A stretch of 64,000 bases of DNA from Malaciobacter pacificus (lineage in GTDB: Bacteria; Campylobacterota; Campylobacteria; Campylobacterales; Arcobacteraceae): contig NZ_CP035928.1 of the NCBI RefSeq assembly GCF_004214795.1, positions 2,294,001 to 2,358,000 on the forward strand. The letters are read 5' to 3'. Numbering within the stretch: the first letter of the stretch is position 1; each line of letters begins with the position of its first letter. The notes below the pieces were generated by a model. The model made no database searches and was not told the origin of the DNA. It was given only the letters and a program-made list of their open reading frames with translations. Shown piece after piece: positions 18,268 to 27,916 of this stretch. Made by a program: the position numbers and the translations under genes.

Positions 18268-18618
18268 CTAATTAAAAGTATTTACAACAACAGCTATTGC
18301 AAAACCTCTATCATGAGTAATTGATAGGTGTGACTCTTTGATATTAAACATATCTCGTACCTTTTTTCTATACTTTATTTTAGGCGCTCCATTTTTATCT
18401 TTTTTTATTTTAATATCATGAAAACTACAACTAGCTCCTATTCCAGTCCCAATTGCTTTACTAGCAGCTTCTTTTGCAGCCCAAAAACCTGCTGCTGTTT
18501 CAGGCTTTTTTACTAGTTCTATCTCTTCTGGATTTAAAAATTTCTCATATGCTTTTAAACCAAATCTTTCATACATTCTTTCTATTCTATCTACTGAAGT
18601 TACATCTATTCCTATCAT
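18268..18618 (-). CDS. acpS: Holo-[acyl-carrier-protein] synthase
   Basis: Transfers the 4'-phosphopantetheine arm of CoA to acyl carrier protein. 116 aa, normal length. Motifs: MIGIDVTSVDRIE (metal-binding Asp) and FWAAKEAASKAIGTGI (Glu and Lys of the active site), then LSITHDRGFAIA. It is convergent with ruvX (1 nt gap) and divergent from the permease gene. Confidence 0.95.
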   Translation of the reverse strand: MIGIDVTSVDRIERMYERFGLKAYEKFLNPEEIELVKKPETAAGFWAAKEAASKAIGTGIGASCSFHDIKIKKDKNGAPKIKYRKKVRDMFNIKESHLSITHDRGFAIAVVVNTFN

Positions 18619-18647
18619 TTTAAACCTATCTTTTGTATAATGCTCTT

Positions 18648-19607
18648 ATGAAATTATTTATTAAAAAAGTATTATATCTTTTTACAATGTTATTTATAAT
18701 TAGTTTGATTTCATTTATTGCAATAAATGCTGCACCAAACTCATTTTTTGCAAGTGGAGAGTTAAACCCCAATATTACACCTGAATCAATTGAGCAATTA
18801 AAAGCTATTTATGGACTTGATAAACCACTATATGTACAGTTCTTTTCATGGGTTACTTCAATACTTCAACTTGATTTTGGTATTTCTTTTTCAAGTGGTG
18901 AGATGGTAAAAAATGAAATTCTAACTAGAATTCCAGTAACCCTAACAATAAATATTATCTCAATGGTTTTAATATTTATCATATCACTATATTTTGGTAT
19001 TAAATCAGCATTAAATAAAAACTCATTTTTTGATAGATTCACAGGACAACTATCATTACTTAGTTTTTCAATGCCATCATTTTATTTAGCACTAATTTTA
19101 GTTTTAGTATTTGCTATAAACTTTGAGATTGTTCCAATTGCTGGACTTCATAGTGTTCCAAATGATGGAAGTTTAGCTTACTATTTAGACTATGCTTGGC
19201 ATTTAGTGTTACCAATCTTCATCATTGTATTTGGTGGAATTGGAAGTTTAATACTTTATATTAGAAGTTTAACAATTGAGATACTAAAATCTGACTACAT
19301 TTTTTTTGCAAGGGCTAGAGGATTAAGTCAAAAACAGATTTTAAGATATTATATCTTACCAAATTTATATCCACCAGTTATCACGCTACTTGGACTTTCA
19401 CTTCCAGGAATTATTGGTGGTTCGGTTATATTAGAGACAATATTTTCAATAGATGGAATGGGATTACTATTCTATCAAAGTGCATTAAGCCATGATTATC
19501 CAGTTATTATGGGAATACTTATTATTGGTGCATTTTTAACGCTAATTGGAAATATGATTGCAGATTTAGTTCTACTAAAATTAAATCCAAATTATGAAGA
19601 AAAATAA
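18648..19607 (+). CDS. DppB/OppB-type ABC transporter permease
   Basis: Inner-membrane permease of the peptide/nickel ABC family, 319 aa from the ATG used here. It shows an N-terminal transmembrane helix, the NITPESIEQLKAIYGLDKPL segment typical of DppB proteins, further helices, and the EAA loop (YIFFARARGLSQKQILRYYILPN) that docks the ATPase. No partner permease, ATPase or binding protein is adjacent, so it is an orphan component here. An in-frame TTG at 18633 would add five residues, but a TATAAT lies at 18636-18641, so the ATG at 18648 is more likely and may be at or near the transcript 5' end. Confidence 0.88.
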   Translation: MKLFIKKVLYLFTMLFIISLISFIAINAAPNSFFASGELNPNITPESIEQLKAIYGLDKPLYVQFFSWVTSILQLDFGISFSSGEMVKNEILTRIPVTLTINIISMVLIFIISLYFGIKSALNKNSFFDRFTGQLSLLSFSMPSFYLALILVLVFAINFEIVPIAGLHSVPNDGSLAYYLDYAWHLVLPIFIIVFGGIGSLILYIRSLTIEILKSDYIFFARARGLSQKQILRYYILPNLYPPVITLLGLSLPGIIGGSVILETIFSIDGMGLLFYQSALSHDYPVIMGILIIGAFLTLIGNMIADLVLLKLNPNYEEK

Positions 19608-19631
19608 ATTTTAAATAAGGGAAATAAAGCG

Positions 19632-20450
19632 TTGGAAGTTTTAAAAACACTTGAAGATTTACAAAATATTAGAAAAAATATTAAAGGAAGTGTAGGATTT
19701 GTACCAACTATGGGTGCCCTACATAATGGTCATATCTCACTTATAAAAAAAGCAAGAGAAGAAAATGATATTGTAATTGTCTCTATTTTTGTAAACCCTA
19801 CCCAATTTTTACCAGGTGAAGATTTAGATGCATATCCAAGAAAGGATGAAGCAGATAAAAAAATCTGTTCTATGTGTAAAGTTGACTATATATTTATGCC
19901 TGAAATTTCTACAATGTATACAAAAGAAGAAGTATTGGTAAAAGCACCTAATAACTCTTATGTACTTGAAGGGAAAACTAGACCTGGTCACTTTGATGGT
20001 GTATTGCAAGTTGTATTAAAACTATTTAATCTAGTTCAACCAACAAACGCATACTTTGGGAAAAAAGATGCACAACAATTAAGCCTAATCCAACAAATGG
20101 TAAGAAACTTCTTCTTACCTATAAATATTATTCCTTGTGAAATAGTTAGAGAAGAGGATGGTTTAGCAATGAGCAGTAGAAATGTTTACTTATCAGCACA
20201 ACAAAGAAGTGATGCTGTTTTAATTTCTAAATCACTTTATATGGCAGGAAATTTAATCTCAAAAGGTGAAAGAAATTCACAAGTTGTAAAAAACAAAATC
20301 TATGATGTTATGTCACCACTTGATGTAGAGTATGTTGCAGTTGTTGATAGAAATTTTAATGAAATAGAGACAATTGAACCAAAAAATACAATAATTTTAG
20401 TAGTTGCTAGATTTGGAAATACAAGATTACTTGATAATTTTTGGCTTTAA
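19632..20450 (+). CDS. panC: Pantothenate synthetase
   Basis: Condenses pantoate and beta-alanine with ATP. 272 aa. Motifs: FVPTMGALHNGHISLI (the HIGH-like ATP site), VSIFVNPTQF, PGHFDGV, YFGKKDAQQL and the MSSRNVYLS signature. The start is TTG with AAGGG about 10 nt upstream; no ATG fits the family N terminus. It is in the same direction as the permease, 24 nt downstream. Confidence 0.95.
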   Translation: MEVLKTLEDLQNIRKNIKGSVGFVPTMGALHNGHISLIKKAREENDIVIVSIFVNPTQFLPGEDLDAYPRKDEADKKICSMCKVDYIFMPEISTMYTKEEVLVKAPNNSYVLEGKTRPGHFDGVLQVVLKLFNLVQPTNAYFGKKDAQQLSLIQQMVRNFFLPINIIPCEIVREEDGLAMSSRNVYLSAQQRSDAVLISKSLYMAGNLISKGERNSQVVKNKIYDVMSPLDVEYVAVVDRNFNEIETIEPKNTIILVVARFGNTRLLDNFWL

Positions 20451-20513
20451 ATTTTACAAAAAAACTGGATTATGATAAAATTCGCGAAAAATATATATGG
20501 ATAAAATTAATTA

Positions 20514-21854
20514 ATGAAATTTTCAACACAAAAACCTAAAAAAACACTACATATGGTAAGTCTTGGTTGTACAAAAAACTTAGTTGACTCAGAAGTAATG
20601 TTAGGAAAACTAAGTGATTATGAGATGACAAGTGATAGTGAAAATGCTGATGTTATTATCGTAAATACTTGTGGTTTTATTGATAGTGCAAAGCAAGAGA
20701 GTATCAATACAATTTTAAATCTTCATGATGATAGAAAAAAAGAGTCTGTTTTAGTAATGGCAGGTTGTTTAAGTGAGAGATATAAAGAAGAGTTACAACA
20801 AGAATTACCTGAAATCGATGTATTTACAGGAGTTGGTGATTATGACAAAATTGATGAACTTGTAAATGAAAAAAGAAGTAACTTCACAAATGAAGTATTT
20901 TTAGCAAATGATACAAACGAAAGAGTAATTACAGGTTCAAGTTATCATGCTTATGTAAAATTAAGTGAAGGATGTAATCAAACTTGTTCATTTTGTGCGA
21001 TTCCATCATTTAAAGGAAAGCTACACTCAAGAACTTTAGAGTCACTTGTAAAGGAAGTAAAATCATTAGTATCAAAAGGATATATTGATTTCTCTTTTGT
21101 ATCTCAAGATTCATCATCATTTTTAAGAGATTTAGGTCATAAAGATGGTTTAGAGCAACTAATTTCTGAAGTTGAAAAAATTGAAGGTATTAAAACAGCT
21201 AGAATTTTATATCTATATCCATCAACTACAACTTTATCACTAATTGATAAAATTGCAGATTCAAAAGTGTTTGTAAACTACTTTGATATGCCATTACAAC
21301 ACATCACGCCAAGAATGCTTAAAATTATGAAAAGAGGAAAAGGTGTTAATCAATTAAATGAGCTTATGGATCATATGAAATCAAAACCAAACTCTTTTGT
21401 AAGAACTACTTTTATTGCAGGTCATCCAGGTGAAACATTAGAAGACCATGAAGCATTAGCACACTATATTGAAAACTATAAATTTGATAGAGCAAATGTA
21501 TTTTCATACTCAACAGAAGAAGGAACAGCAGCTGCTAAATCAACTGAATTAATTGAGCAAGAAATTATTGATGATAGAGCCCAAGAGCTTGGTGAGATTA
21601 TTGCTAAAACAACTGAAGAATCACTACAAAAAGAAGTTGGTCAAACTTTTGAAGTTTATGTTGATGGTGAGAGTGAAGAGCATGAGTATTTATTAAGTGC
21701 TAGAAAAACTATTTGGGCACCTGATATTGATGGTGAGATTTATATCAATGATAATGAATTGCCTGAGGGTGAACAAATCAAATTTGGTCAAATCTACACT
21801 GTAAAAGTAACAGAACTTGTTGGAGATAAATTACTAGCAACAGTGATTAAATAA
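20514..21854 (+). CDS. rimO: Ribosomal protein S12 methylthiotransferase
   Basis: Radical SAM enzyme that adds a methylthio group to an Asp of ribosomal protein S12. 446 aa. N-terminal UPF0004 domain with the first Cys in VSLGCTKNLVDSE and further Cys in NTCGF and MAGCLSERY; radical-SAM cluster in EGCNQTCSFCAIP (CxxxCxxC); C-terminal TRAM domain. The VSLGCTKNLVDSE start distinguishes it from MiaB. A -10-like TATGAT lies about 40 bp upstream. Confidence 0.96.
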   Translation: MKFSTQKPKKTLHMVSLGCTKNLVDSEVMLGKLSDYEMTSDSENADVIIVNTCGFIDSAKQESINTILNLHDDRKKESVLVMAGCLSERYKEELQQELPEIDVFTGVGDYDKIDELVNEKRSNFTNEVFLANDTNERVITGSSYHAYVKLSEGCNQTCSFCAIPSFKGKLHSRTLESLVKEVKSLVSKGYIDFSFVSQDSSSFLRDLGHKDGLEQLISEVEKIEGIKTARILYLYPSTTTLSLIDKIADSKVFVNYFDMPLQHITPRMLKIMKRGKGVNQLNELMDHMKSKPNSFVRTTFIAGHPGETLEDHEALAHYIENYKFDRANVFSYSTEEGTAAAKSTELIEQEIIDDRAQELGEIIAKTTEESLQKEVGQTFEVYVDGESEEHEYLLSARKTIWAPDIDGEIYINDNELPEGEQIKFGQIYTVKVTELVGDKLLATVIK

Positions 21855-21856
21855 AT

Positions 21857-22837
21857 ATGAATCTAAATTTTAGTGCAATTAAAGAGTCAAAAAATCTTTT
21901 AGCATTCTCAAGTGGTATTGACTCTACTGCACTATTTTTTTTACTATTAAATGAAAATATTCCCTTTGATATTACAATTGTTAATTATAATACAAGAGAG
22001 CAGTCTATTGAAGAAGTAACTTATGCAAAAGAGCTTGCAGAAAAATACAATAAACAAATTTTTATCAAAAATACTAAGCTAGAATCAAACTCAAACTTTG
22101 AAAAAAATGCAAGAGATATAAGATATGCATTTTTTGAAGAAATTATAGAAGAAAACTCTTATGATACTTTAATCACAGCTCATCAATTAAATGATAAATT
22201 AGAATGGTTTTTAATGCAGCTAACAAAAGGTGCAGGATTAGCAGAACTTATTGGTTTTAATGAGTTTGAAGATAAAGAGAACTATAGAATATATAAACCA
22301 CTATTAAATGTCTCAAAAGATGAACTAGAAAACTATCTAAAAGAGCAAAATATCAAATACTTTTATGATGAATCAAATAGTAATGAAAAATATAAAAGAA
22401 ACTACTTTAGACATAATTTTAGTGATAAACTAATCAATGAATTTAAAGATGGAATTAAAAACTCATTTGAGTATTTACAAAATGACTTAAACTCCCTAAA
22501 CATAAAAGATAAAGCAATTTATAAATTTCAAGATTTGGAAATCTTTGAAAATAAAAATGATAATAATTTAAATATCAGAATTATTGATACTAGCTTGAAA
22601 AAAAGAGGGATTTTACTAAGTAAAGCAGCAAGAGAAGAGATTTTCAAACAAAGCGAATTAACAATATCACATAAAATAAATATTGCAATAAATAAAAAAT
22701 ATATTTATATATGTCCAAGATGTGAAGTTAGTATGGATAAAAAATTTAAAGAAATATGTAGAATTACCAAAGTCCCTAAAAATATAAGGGCTTATCTATT
22801 TGAAAATAGTATTAATCCAAAAGATTTAGTTTTTTAA
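21857..22837 (+). CDS. tilS: tRNA(Ile)-lysidine synthase
   Basis: Modifies C34 of the CAU-anticodon tRNA(Ile) to lysidine. 326 aa, the short form lacking the extra C-terminal domains, as usual for this phylum. The PP-loop is AFSSGIDSTAL; the first Gly of the common SGGxDS is Ser here. Also seen are ITAHQLNDKLEWFLMQLTKGAGL and the YDESNSNEKYKRNYFRH segment. It starts 2 nt after rimO and overlaps the convergent fliT-like gene by 12 bp. Confidence 0.92.
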   Translation: MNLNFSAIKESKNLLAFSSGIDSTALFFLLLNENIPFDITIVNYNTREQSIEEVTYAKELAEKYNKQIFIKNTKLESNSNFEKNARDIRYAFFEEIIEENSYDTLITAHQLNDKLEWFLMQLTKGAGLAELIGFNEFEDKENYRIYKPLLNVSKDELENYLKEQNIKYFYDESNSNEKYKRNYFRHNFSDKLINEFKDGIKNSFEYLQNDLNSLNIKDKAIYKFQDLEIFENKNDNNLNIRIIDTSLKKRGILLSKAAREEIFKQSELTISHKINIAINKKYIYICPRCEVSMDKKFKEICRITKVPKNIRAYLFENSINPKDLVF

Positions 22838-23095
22838 AAACTGTTGCATTTTTTTTATATTAACGAGTTCTTGTCTTGTCTCTTCTTTATGATCTTTCAA
22901 AAAATTAATATTTTTAAAAAAAAGTTCTTGTAACTTTTTCAAATCTTCAATTTCTAAATCAAAATCATTTATTGAATTATCAGTCAAATAGTTGTTATAC
23001 CATCTAACTAGTGCATCTGCTTTTTCAAAAGATTCAAGTGAATCAATATAATTTAATTCACTTAAGGCCTTTAAAGACCAGTCTCGTCTTTCCAT
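22826..23095 (-). CDS. FliT-like small flagellar protein
   Basis: 89 aa, all helical in character, with no signal or membrane segment. It overlaps the end of fliS by 25 nt on the same strand, the position where fliT (the FliD export chaperone) sits in many bacteria. The sequence is too short and diverged for me to assign by motif; the FliT call rests on position, size and charge. No ribosome site is obvious, consistent with translational coupling to fliS. Confidence 0.6.
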   Translation of the reverse strand: MERRDWSLKALSELNYIDSLESFEKADALVRWYNNYLTDNSINDFDLEIEDLKKLQELFFKNINFLKDHKEETRQELVNIKKMQQFLKN

Positions 23096-23427
23096 GCGTC
23101 TATTAAACCTTGAGTAACTTTAATAACTTGATTAACTGAATTTAAATTATCATCAATTCCAGCACTAAATAGTGTTTCGATTTGATATAAGTATAAACCA
23201 TCTAAATAGTATGCAACATCTCCACCATCAAAATCAAGAACATTTCTTAACTCATCAAAAATAGCAATAGTTTTATTTATATAAGTAAATTTTGTCTCTA
23301 CATCATTCTCTTCCATAGCATTTTTTACAAATGAAAGATATTTTATAACACCCTCATATAACTTTAATACTAAAACATAAGGATCATCAGACACTGCATT
23401 TTGCTGATTATAGATTTCTAAACCCAT
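23071..23427 (-). CDS. fliS: Flagellin export chaperone FliS
   Basis: 118-aa cytosolic chaperone that keeps flagellin unfolded before secretion. Family features: N-terminal YNQQNAVSDDPYVLVLKLYEGVIKYL and the downstream helix with LRNVLDFDGGDVAYYLDGLYLY. GGAG ribosome site upstream of the ATG. Separated from fliD by a strong terminator, so it has its own promoter; a minus-strand TATACT-type box lies in the 60-bp gap. Confidence 0.9.
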   Translation of the reverse strand: MGLEIYNQQNAVSDDPYVLVLKLYEGVIKYLSFVKNAMEENDVETKFTYINKTIAIFDELRNVLDFDGGDVAYYLDGLYLYQIETLFSAGIDDNLNSVNQVIKVTQGLIDAWKDETGL

Positions 23428-23490
23428 ATAATTACTCCATAATAATCAAATTAGCCATACAGTATAATATATATTTCCTTAATTTAATAC

Positions 23491-23521
23491 AAAAAGAGAA
23501 AGAAAATAACTTTTCTTTCTC
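23491..23521 (-). terminator. Rho-independent terminator after fliD
   Basis: Perfect 11-bp stem GAGAAAGAAAA / TTTTCTTTCTC with a 4-nt loop (23496-23506 and 23511-23521). On the minus strand it is followed by TTTTTGT. It separates flgK-fliD from fliS. Confidence 0.8.
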
Positions 23522-23532
23522 AATAGTTATTA

Positions 23533-24867
23533 CTAACTTGCAGTTGATTGTTGAATCATTAATTTAAGACCTGAGAATGATGCTTCCATTTGATTTATAA
23601 TTGCACCATAAGAACTAAATTGTAATGCTAATTGTTCATATTTAGCATCTAAAGCTTCTTCAGCCTTTGTTTTATCTTCTTCAAGTGTTGATTCCCTACT
23701 TGTCATATTATTTTCATATATTGATAAAATTCCACCACTAAAATTCATTTCATCTACAACTGCTTTTAACTGAGTACCTAATCCCTCATTCTCAGCTACA
23801 CCAATAAACAGTTCTTTTAATCCGGCCATATCTTCTTCAATAGCTTTGTTAAAATCTGTTTCATCAATACTAAGTGTACCTGATTTATTTAATTCAAAAC
23901 CATAATTAAATATTGATTTATCTGAATTAGCACCATAAGTTCCAAATAATTTATCTTTTATTTGATTAACAATTTCTCTAAGACCACTTCTATTTGAAAT
24001 AGGAGAATCAGCTCCAGTTGCATCATCAATAGTTGTTACAAGTTCATTGTATAAAGTAACAAAATTTTGCATTTGAGTTGTTACTGTTGTAGTGTCATCA
24101 ACTACATTAATTGAAGACGTTCCTTTCTCAACTGCAGAAATTTTTAGTCCATCAACAGTAATATCATTTGAAGAGACACTATATGATACTCCATCAATAA
24201 TTGCATCCATATTTTGAGCTGTTAATTTATGATTTTCAGCTAAATCTAATCCTAATGTTGTTGCAGCTGCTCCACTAATAGTAAGGGCATTATCAACACC
24301 TGATTCTGAACTTTTAATAACAATTCTATATGAATCAGTTCCAACTAATTGTACTGAAGCATTCATACCATCTTTAGCATTAATCTCTTCAGCTAATTGA
24401 TCGTATGTTAAGTTTGTAGTATCAAAAGTTTCTAAAACTCCATTTACAGTTATTTCTAAATTTCCAGCGTTTATAACTGTATCTTTAGTAGTTTCATCTA
24501 CTGCATTTGTTTGATAGACATCTTTTTGAGCTAAATCAACTATTTCAACAGTTGTAACCCCTTTATTTAATGCAGATACATCAGCTGCGTCAAAAACTAC
24601 AGATGTTCCTGATGTTGTAGCAGATTTTTCATCAAAGGCATTAACTCCACCTGATACAAATAAATCAAATGGCTTTATAGCTTCTAGTAATTCAGAAACT
24701 TTATTCTCTATTTCAGTAAAAACTTCTTTTTCTAAAGTGATATCTTCTATACTTGTTTCAATTGGTTCAACCGTAGCTTTTCGCTCTGCATCTTTTAATT
24801 TATCTATTAAATCTTGGTTTAAAGAAGCAGCTTGCCCTGAACCTAACCCTAAAATACCATCAGCCAT
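23533..24867 (-). CDS. fliD: Flagellar filament cap protein
   Basis: 444 aa. Caps the growing filament and helps flagellin fold into place. The N terminus (GILGLGSGQAASLNQDLIDKLKDAE) and C terminus (coiled region ending LMIQQSTAS with YEQLALQFSSYGAIINQM) are the FliD conserved ends; the middle is the variable outer domain. RBS AAAGGA before the ATG; 10 nt downstream of flgK, so probably one transcript. Confidence 0.93.
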   Translation of the reverse strand: MADGILGLGSGQAASLNQDLIDKLKDAERKATVEPIETSIEDITLEKEVFTEIENKVSELLEAIKPFDLFVSGGVNAFDEKSATTSGTSVVFDAADVSALNKGVTTVEIVDLAQKDVYQTNAVDETTKDTVINAGNLEITVNGVLETFDTTNLTYDQLAEEINAKDGMNASVQLVGTDSYRIVIKSSESGVDNALTISGAAATTLGLDLAENHKLTAQNMDAIIDGVSYSVSSNDITVDGLKISAVEKGTSSINVVDDTTTVTTQMQNFVTLYNELVTTIDDATGADSPISNRSGLREIVNQIKDKLFGTYGANSDKSIFNYGFELNKSGTLSIDETDFNKAIEEDMAGLKELFIGVAENEGLGTQLKAVVDEMNFSGGILSIYENNMTSRESTLEEDKTKAEEALDAKYEQLALQFSSYGAIINQMEASFSGLKLMIQQSTAS

Positions 24868-24877
24868 GACTTATCCT

Positions 24878-26731
24878 TTATCTTTTAAGTCCAAGTAAAA
24901 CTTGAATCATTTCATCAATTGCAGTTACTACTTTTGCATTAGCAGTATAAGCAGATTGAAACTTCATTAAATTTATCATTTCTTCATCTTTATCAACTTT
25001 AACTAATTGATCATATGATGATTTTAATGATAATTCAACATTTTCTTGTGTCTCTAATAAAAAATTATTAGTTTCAACATCTGAGGATACACCAACTTTA
25101 ATATCTTGAAAGAACTCCGCTAAAGAAGTAACTGTATCCAAAGTTGAATCTTGTTCTTTTCCGGTAAAAGAGATATCTTTTTTCCATTGCATAGTTGCTA
25201 AATAATCTAAATCTTGTTGATTTAAATCATTTACCCTTGAACTGTTAAATCTTAAATCACTAACACTTGAACCAGAAAACAAACCTATTTCATTAATAGT
25301 TCCTAAACTTTTCTCACTTGCATTCTCTCCATAAATATATTCATCAGTTCCTGTTTGAATATAACTATCTGTCAAATCACTTAAAGTTTTAGCAAAAGCG
25401 TCTAATTTATCTAAATAAGATTGGTATTTATTGTTATAACTATCAGAACTTAAATTCTCTACCTGTGCTTTTATAATACCATCTTTTGCTGATATCTCTT
25501 GTCCATAAATAGCTAAGTATACTCTATCTTCAGCTTCAGTACTTTGATAATCATCTTTATAAAAAGTATTTCTAGCCTGAATATCATAAATATCATCAGT
25601 GATATTTGTATCATTATCTTCTACTAAAGATATTCTTCCATCAAAAGAACCATCCAAACCTGCTATATTTGATTCTATTCTTAAATAATTATCTTGAGTA
25701 TCATCAGTAATAAGTTCACCTGAAGAGTCTAAATATCTTGTACCATTATAAGCTGTTACATAATCATTCATATCAGGATCAACATTAATTTTTGCTACTA
25801 ATGCTCTAATATAATTATCACTACCAACAGTTATGCTATTACCTTCATTATCAGTAAATGTTTCTCCATAAGTTACACTAACTTCATGCTCGTTATTTAA
25901 CTTATATGATAAAGTATCTCCATTATTAAATACTCCATCAGACAATTCAATTATAGATTCATTCAAAGAATTGTCTTTTACATATTTATCAACTTGAGTA
26001 ATCTTCTCTTCATCAATTGAAACATCTCTTACATTAGTATTAAATCTTACAGCAACTACTCCTGCAATACTTAATTCATAATCTCCATCTGTTCTATCAA
26101 CTTCTATATCAACATATTTTGCAAGTTCTGTTTCTAACTGATCTCTTTTATCAAGTAAATCATTTGAAGATTCATTTAATTGACCAAGTTTTTGATTAAC
26201 AAGTCCTATATCTTTTAATATATTATTGACAATGTCAACATTTTCATTTATTTCAGATCGCTCTAGTTTTTGTTGTTGTTCAATGGAACTATAAAGATTT
26301 TGCATAGAATCAACTAAAGCATTACCATGGGAAATTAAAGTTGTTCTATATACTTCAGAATTAGGGTTAGATCTTAAATTTTCAACAGATTGAAAGTATC
26401 TATCTAAATCAGATGAAAATCCGCTAGAATCTGTCTCAGAAAAAATTGATTCTACATTTCCAAGCATGCTAGATAACTTATCATAGTAATTAGTTGTGGT
26501 ATTTTCAGACAACAGTTTATCAAACATATACTGATCAGTAATTCTGTATGCACTACTTGAGTCAACTCCACGACCAGTAAATCGTGTATCCATATGTTCT
26601 AATTCACTTAACTGAACTACCCTTTTTTTATATCCAGGAGTATTCTCATTAGCTATATTATTAGATACATTTTCAACGGCAGTTTTTGCAGCACTAAGTC
26701 CTGTGCTTGAAACATTTATTGAATTTAGCAT
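24878..26731 (-). CDS. flgK: Flagellar hook-associated protein 1
   Basis: 617 aa. Joins hook and filament. The N terminus has SSTGLSAAKTAVENVSNNIANENTPGYKKR, the rod/hook-family signature, and the C terminus ends with a helical segment containing MINLMKFQSAYTANAKVVTAIDEM, the matching partner. The centre is a variable, Asp-rich surface domain. AAGGAG ribosome site before the ATG. Confidence 0.94.
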   Translation of the reverse strand: MLNSINVSSTGLSAAKTAVENVSNNIANENTPGYKKRVVQLSELEHMDTRFTGRGVDSSSAYRITDQYMFDKLLSENTTTNYYDKLSSMLGNVESIFSETDSSGFSSDLDRYFQSVENLRSNPNSEVYRTTLISHGNALVDSMQNLYSSIEQQQKLERSEINENVDIVNNILKDIGLVNQKLGQLNESSNDLLDKRDQLETELAKYVDIEVDRTDGDYELSIAGVVAVRFNTNVRDVSIDEEKITQVDKYVKDNSLNESIIELSDGVFNNGDTLSYKLNNEHEVSVTYGETFTDNEGNSITVGSDNYIRALVAKINVDPDMNDYVTAYNGTRYLDSSGELITDDTQDNYLRIESNIAGLDGSFDGRISLVEDNDTNITDDIYDIQARNTFYKDDYQSTEAEDRVYLAIYGQEISAKDGIIKAQVENLSSDSYNNKYQSYLDKLDAFAKTLSDLTDSYIQTGTDEYIYGENASEKSLGTINEIGLFSGSSVSDLRFNSSRVNDLNQQDLDYLATMQWKKDISFTGKEQDSTLDTVTSLAEFFQDIKVGVSSDVETNNFLLETQENVELSLKSSYDQLVKVDKDEEMINLMKFQSAYTANAKVVTAIDEMIQVLLGLKR

Positions 26732-26787
26732 TGAGACTCCTTTTAGAATATTTTCTTAATTATCACATTACATTTCTTAATATTAGA

Positions 26788-27492
26788 TTAAAATGGCCAT
26801 ATTGCTCTAAGTAGCTTTGTTCCCCATGGTGTTTCTAAGATATCAGATTCTGTACCTTCTTTATCATATAAAAGTTTTAAATTAGCAATTTGTGAAGAGT
26901 TTATTGAATTATCAGATGTAATATCATAAGGTCTAATTACACCTGTAACTATAATTTTTTGTTTTTGCCCCTCAATTAAAAGCTCTTTTGTACCTCTAAT
27001 ATAATAGTTTCCGTTTTGATATGTTTCTTGGATTATTGCAGAGATTGTTGTAGAAAAGGTTTCATCTAATTGTGTTTTAACAGAACCTGCATCACTATTA
27101 GAACTATTAGTTCCAAAATTAACTCCTAAGTTTCTATTTAATTCATTTGTAACACTTCCAACTACTCCACCACCCGTTGAAGAGAAAACACCACCACCTA
27201 AATTAGTATTACTAGAGTTTGAAAGTTCTCTTTTATTATTTGAATTAGAATCTAATTCTTCATCAATTATAATTTGTATAATATCACCAATTTGTAAATC
27301 TTTTTTATCTGCAAATAAAGATGTACCTTGCATTGAATATAAAGAACCTTTATTCTTTTTTATAACAGGTGCTTTTTTAGGTATTTGTGCTTTTGGTTTT
27401 TCAAAAATGATTTCATTTTGATTTGTTGCACTACAAGCTGTGAAAAAACTAATAAAAAATAAAGGGATAAGGTATTTAAGTTTAACTTGCAT
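26788..27492 (-). CDS. flgH: Flagellar L-ring protein
   Basis: 234-aa outer-membrane lipoprotein forming the L-ring. Signal peptide with lipobox FTAC (Cys20). Family motifs: SLYSMQGTSLFADKKDLQIGDIIQIIIDEELDSN, a Gly/Ser-rich middle, and the C-terminal IVTGVIRPYDITSDNSINSSQIANLKLLY segment. Its start overlaps the end of the upstream 142-aa gene by 11 nt. The P-ring gene flgI is nearby on the opposite strand. Confidence 0.95.
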   Translation of the reverse strand: MQVKLKYLIPLFFISFFTACSATNQNEIIFEKPKAQIPKKAPVIKKNKGSLYSMQGTSLFADKKDLQIGDIIQIIIDEELDSNSNNKRELSNSSNTNLGGGVFSSTGGGVVGSVTNELNRNLGVNFGTNSSNSDAGSVKTQLDETFSTTISAIIQETYQNGNYYIRGTKELLIEGQKQKIIVTGVIRPYDITSDNSINSSQIANLKLLYDKEGTESDILETPWGTKLLRAIWPF

Positions 27493-27910
27493 TTAATTTA
27501 CTCTCTACTACATAATTAATATCAATTGCAATAATTATTTCATTTAAAGTTTTTTTAGTCAAAGCCATAGTTCCATATCTAACCATTAATGCTTCTAAAT
27601 TTGTATTAGGTTCACAAACTATTACAAGTTTATTTTCAATAATTTTAACATGCTTAACATAAGCTTGTCCAATTAAATCTACTGCTTTTTCAATCTCAGA
27701 TAATAAAGCTTTTTCAAAATTTTTTTTCATAGTAGCTTCTTGCTCTTGTTGTATTTGCATAGCTTTTTTTTCTTCAAGTTCAATTTTTTGCTTTTGCTCA
27801 AACTCAGCACTCATATATTGGTAATAACCAAAAAACATTGCCAATACAAATGCAACAGAAGCATATTTAAAAAACTTTTGTTTTTTATTTCTTTTAACAG
27901 CTACTATCAT
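27482..27910 (-). CDS. Membrane-anchored protein of the flagellar operon, unknown function
   Basis: 142 aa, not recognised. Residues 1-13 are basic, about 14-33 form one transmembrane helix, 35-75 a Gln/Glu/Lys-rich coiled coil, and the C-terminal domain (about 80-140) mixes helices and strands, so the topology is N-in with a periplasmic coiled coil and small domain. It lies between fliL and flgH with overlap on the flgH side, which argues for a flagellar role. It could be a periplasmic scaffold component typical of Campylobacterota motors, but nothing in the sequence proves this. Confidence 0.75.
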   Translation of the reverse strand: MIVAVKRNKKQKFFKYASVAFVLAMFFGYYQYMSAEFEQKQKIELEEKKAMQIQQEQEATMKKNFEKALLSEIEKAVDLIGQAYVKHVKIIENKLVIVCEPNTNLEALMVRYGTMALTKKTLNEIIIAIDINYVVESKLNAS

Positions 27911-27916
27911 AATCTA

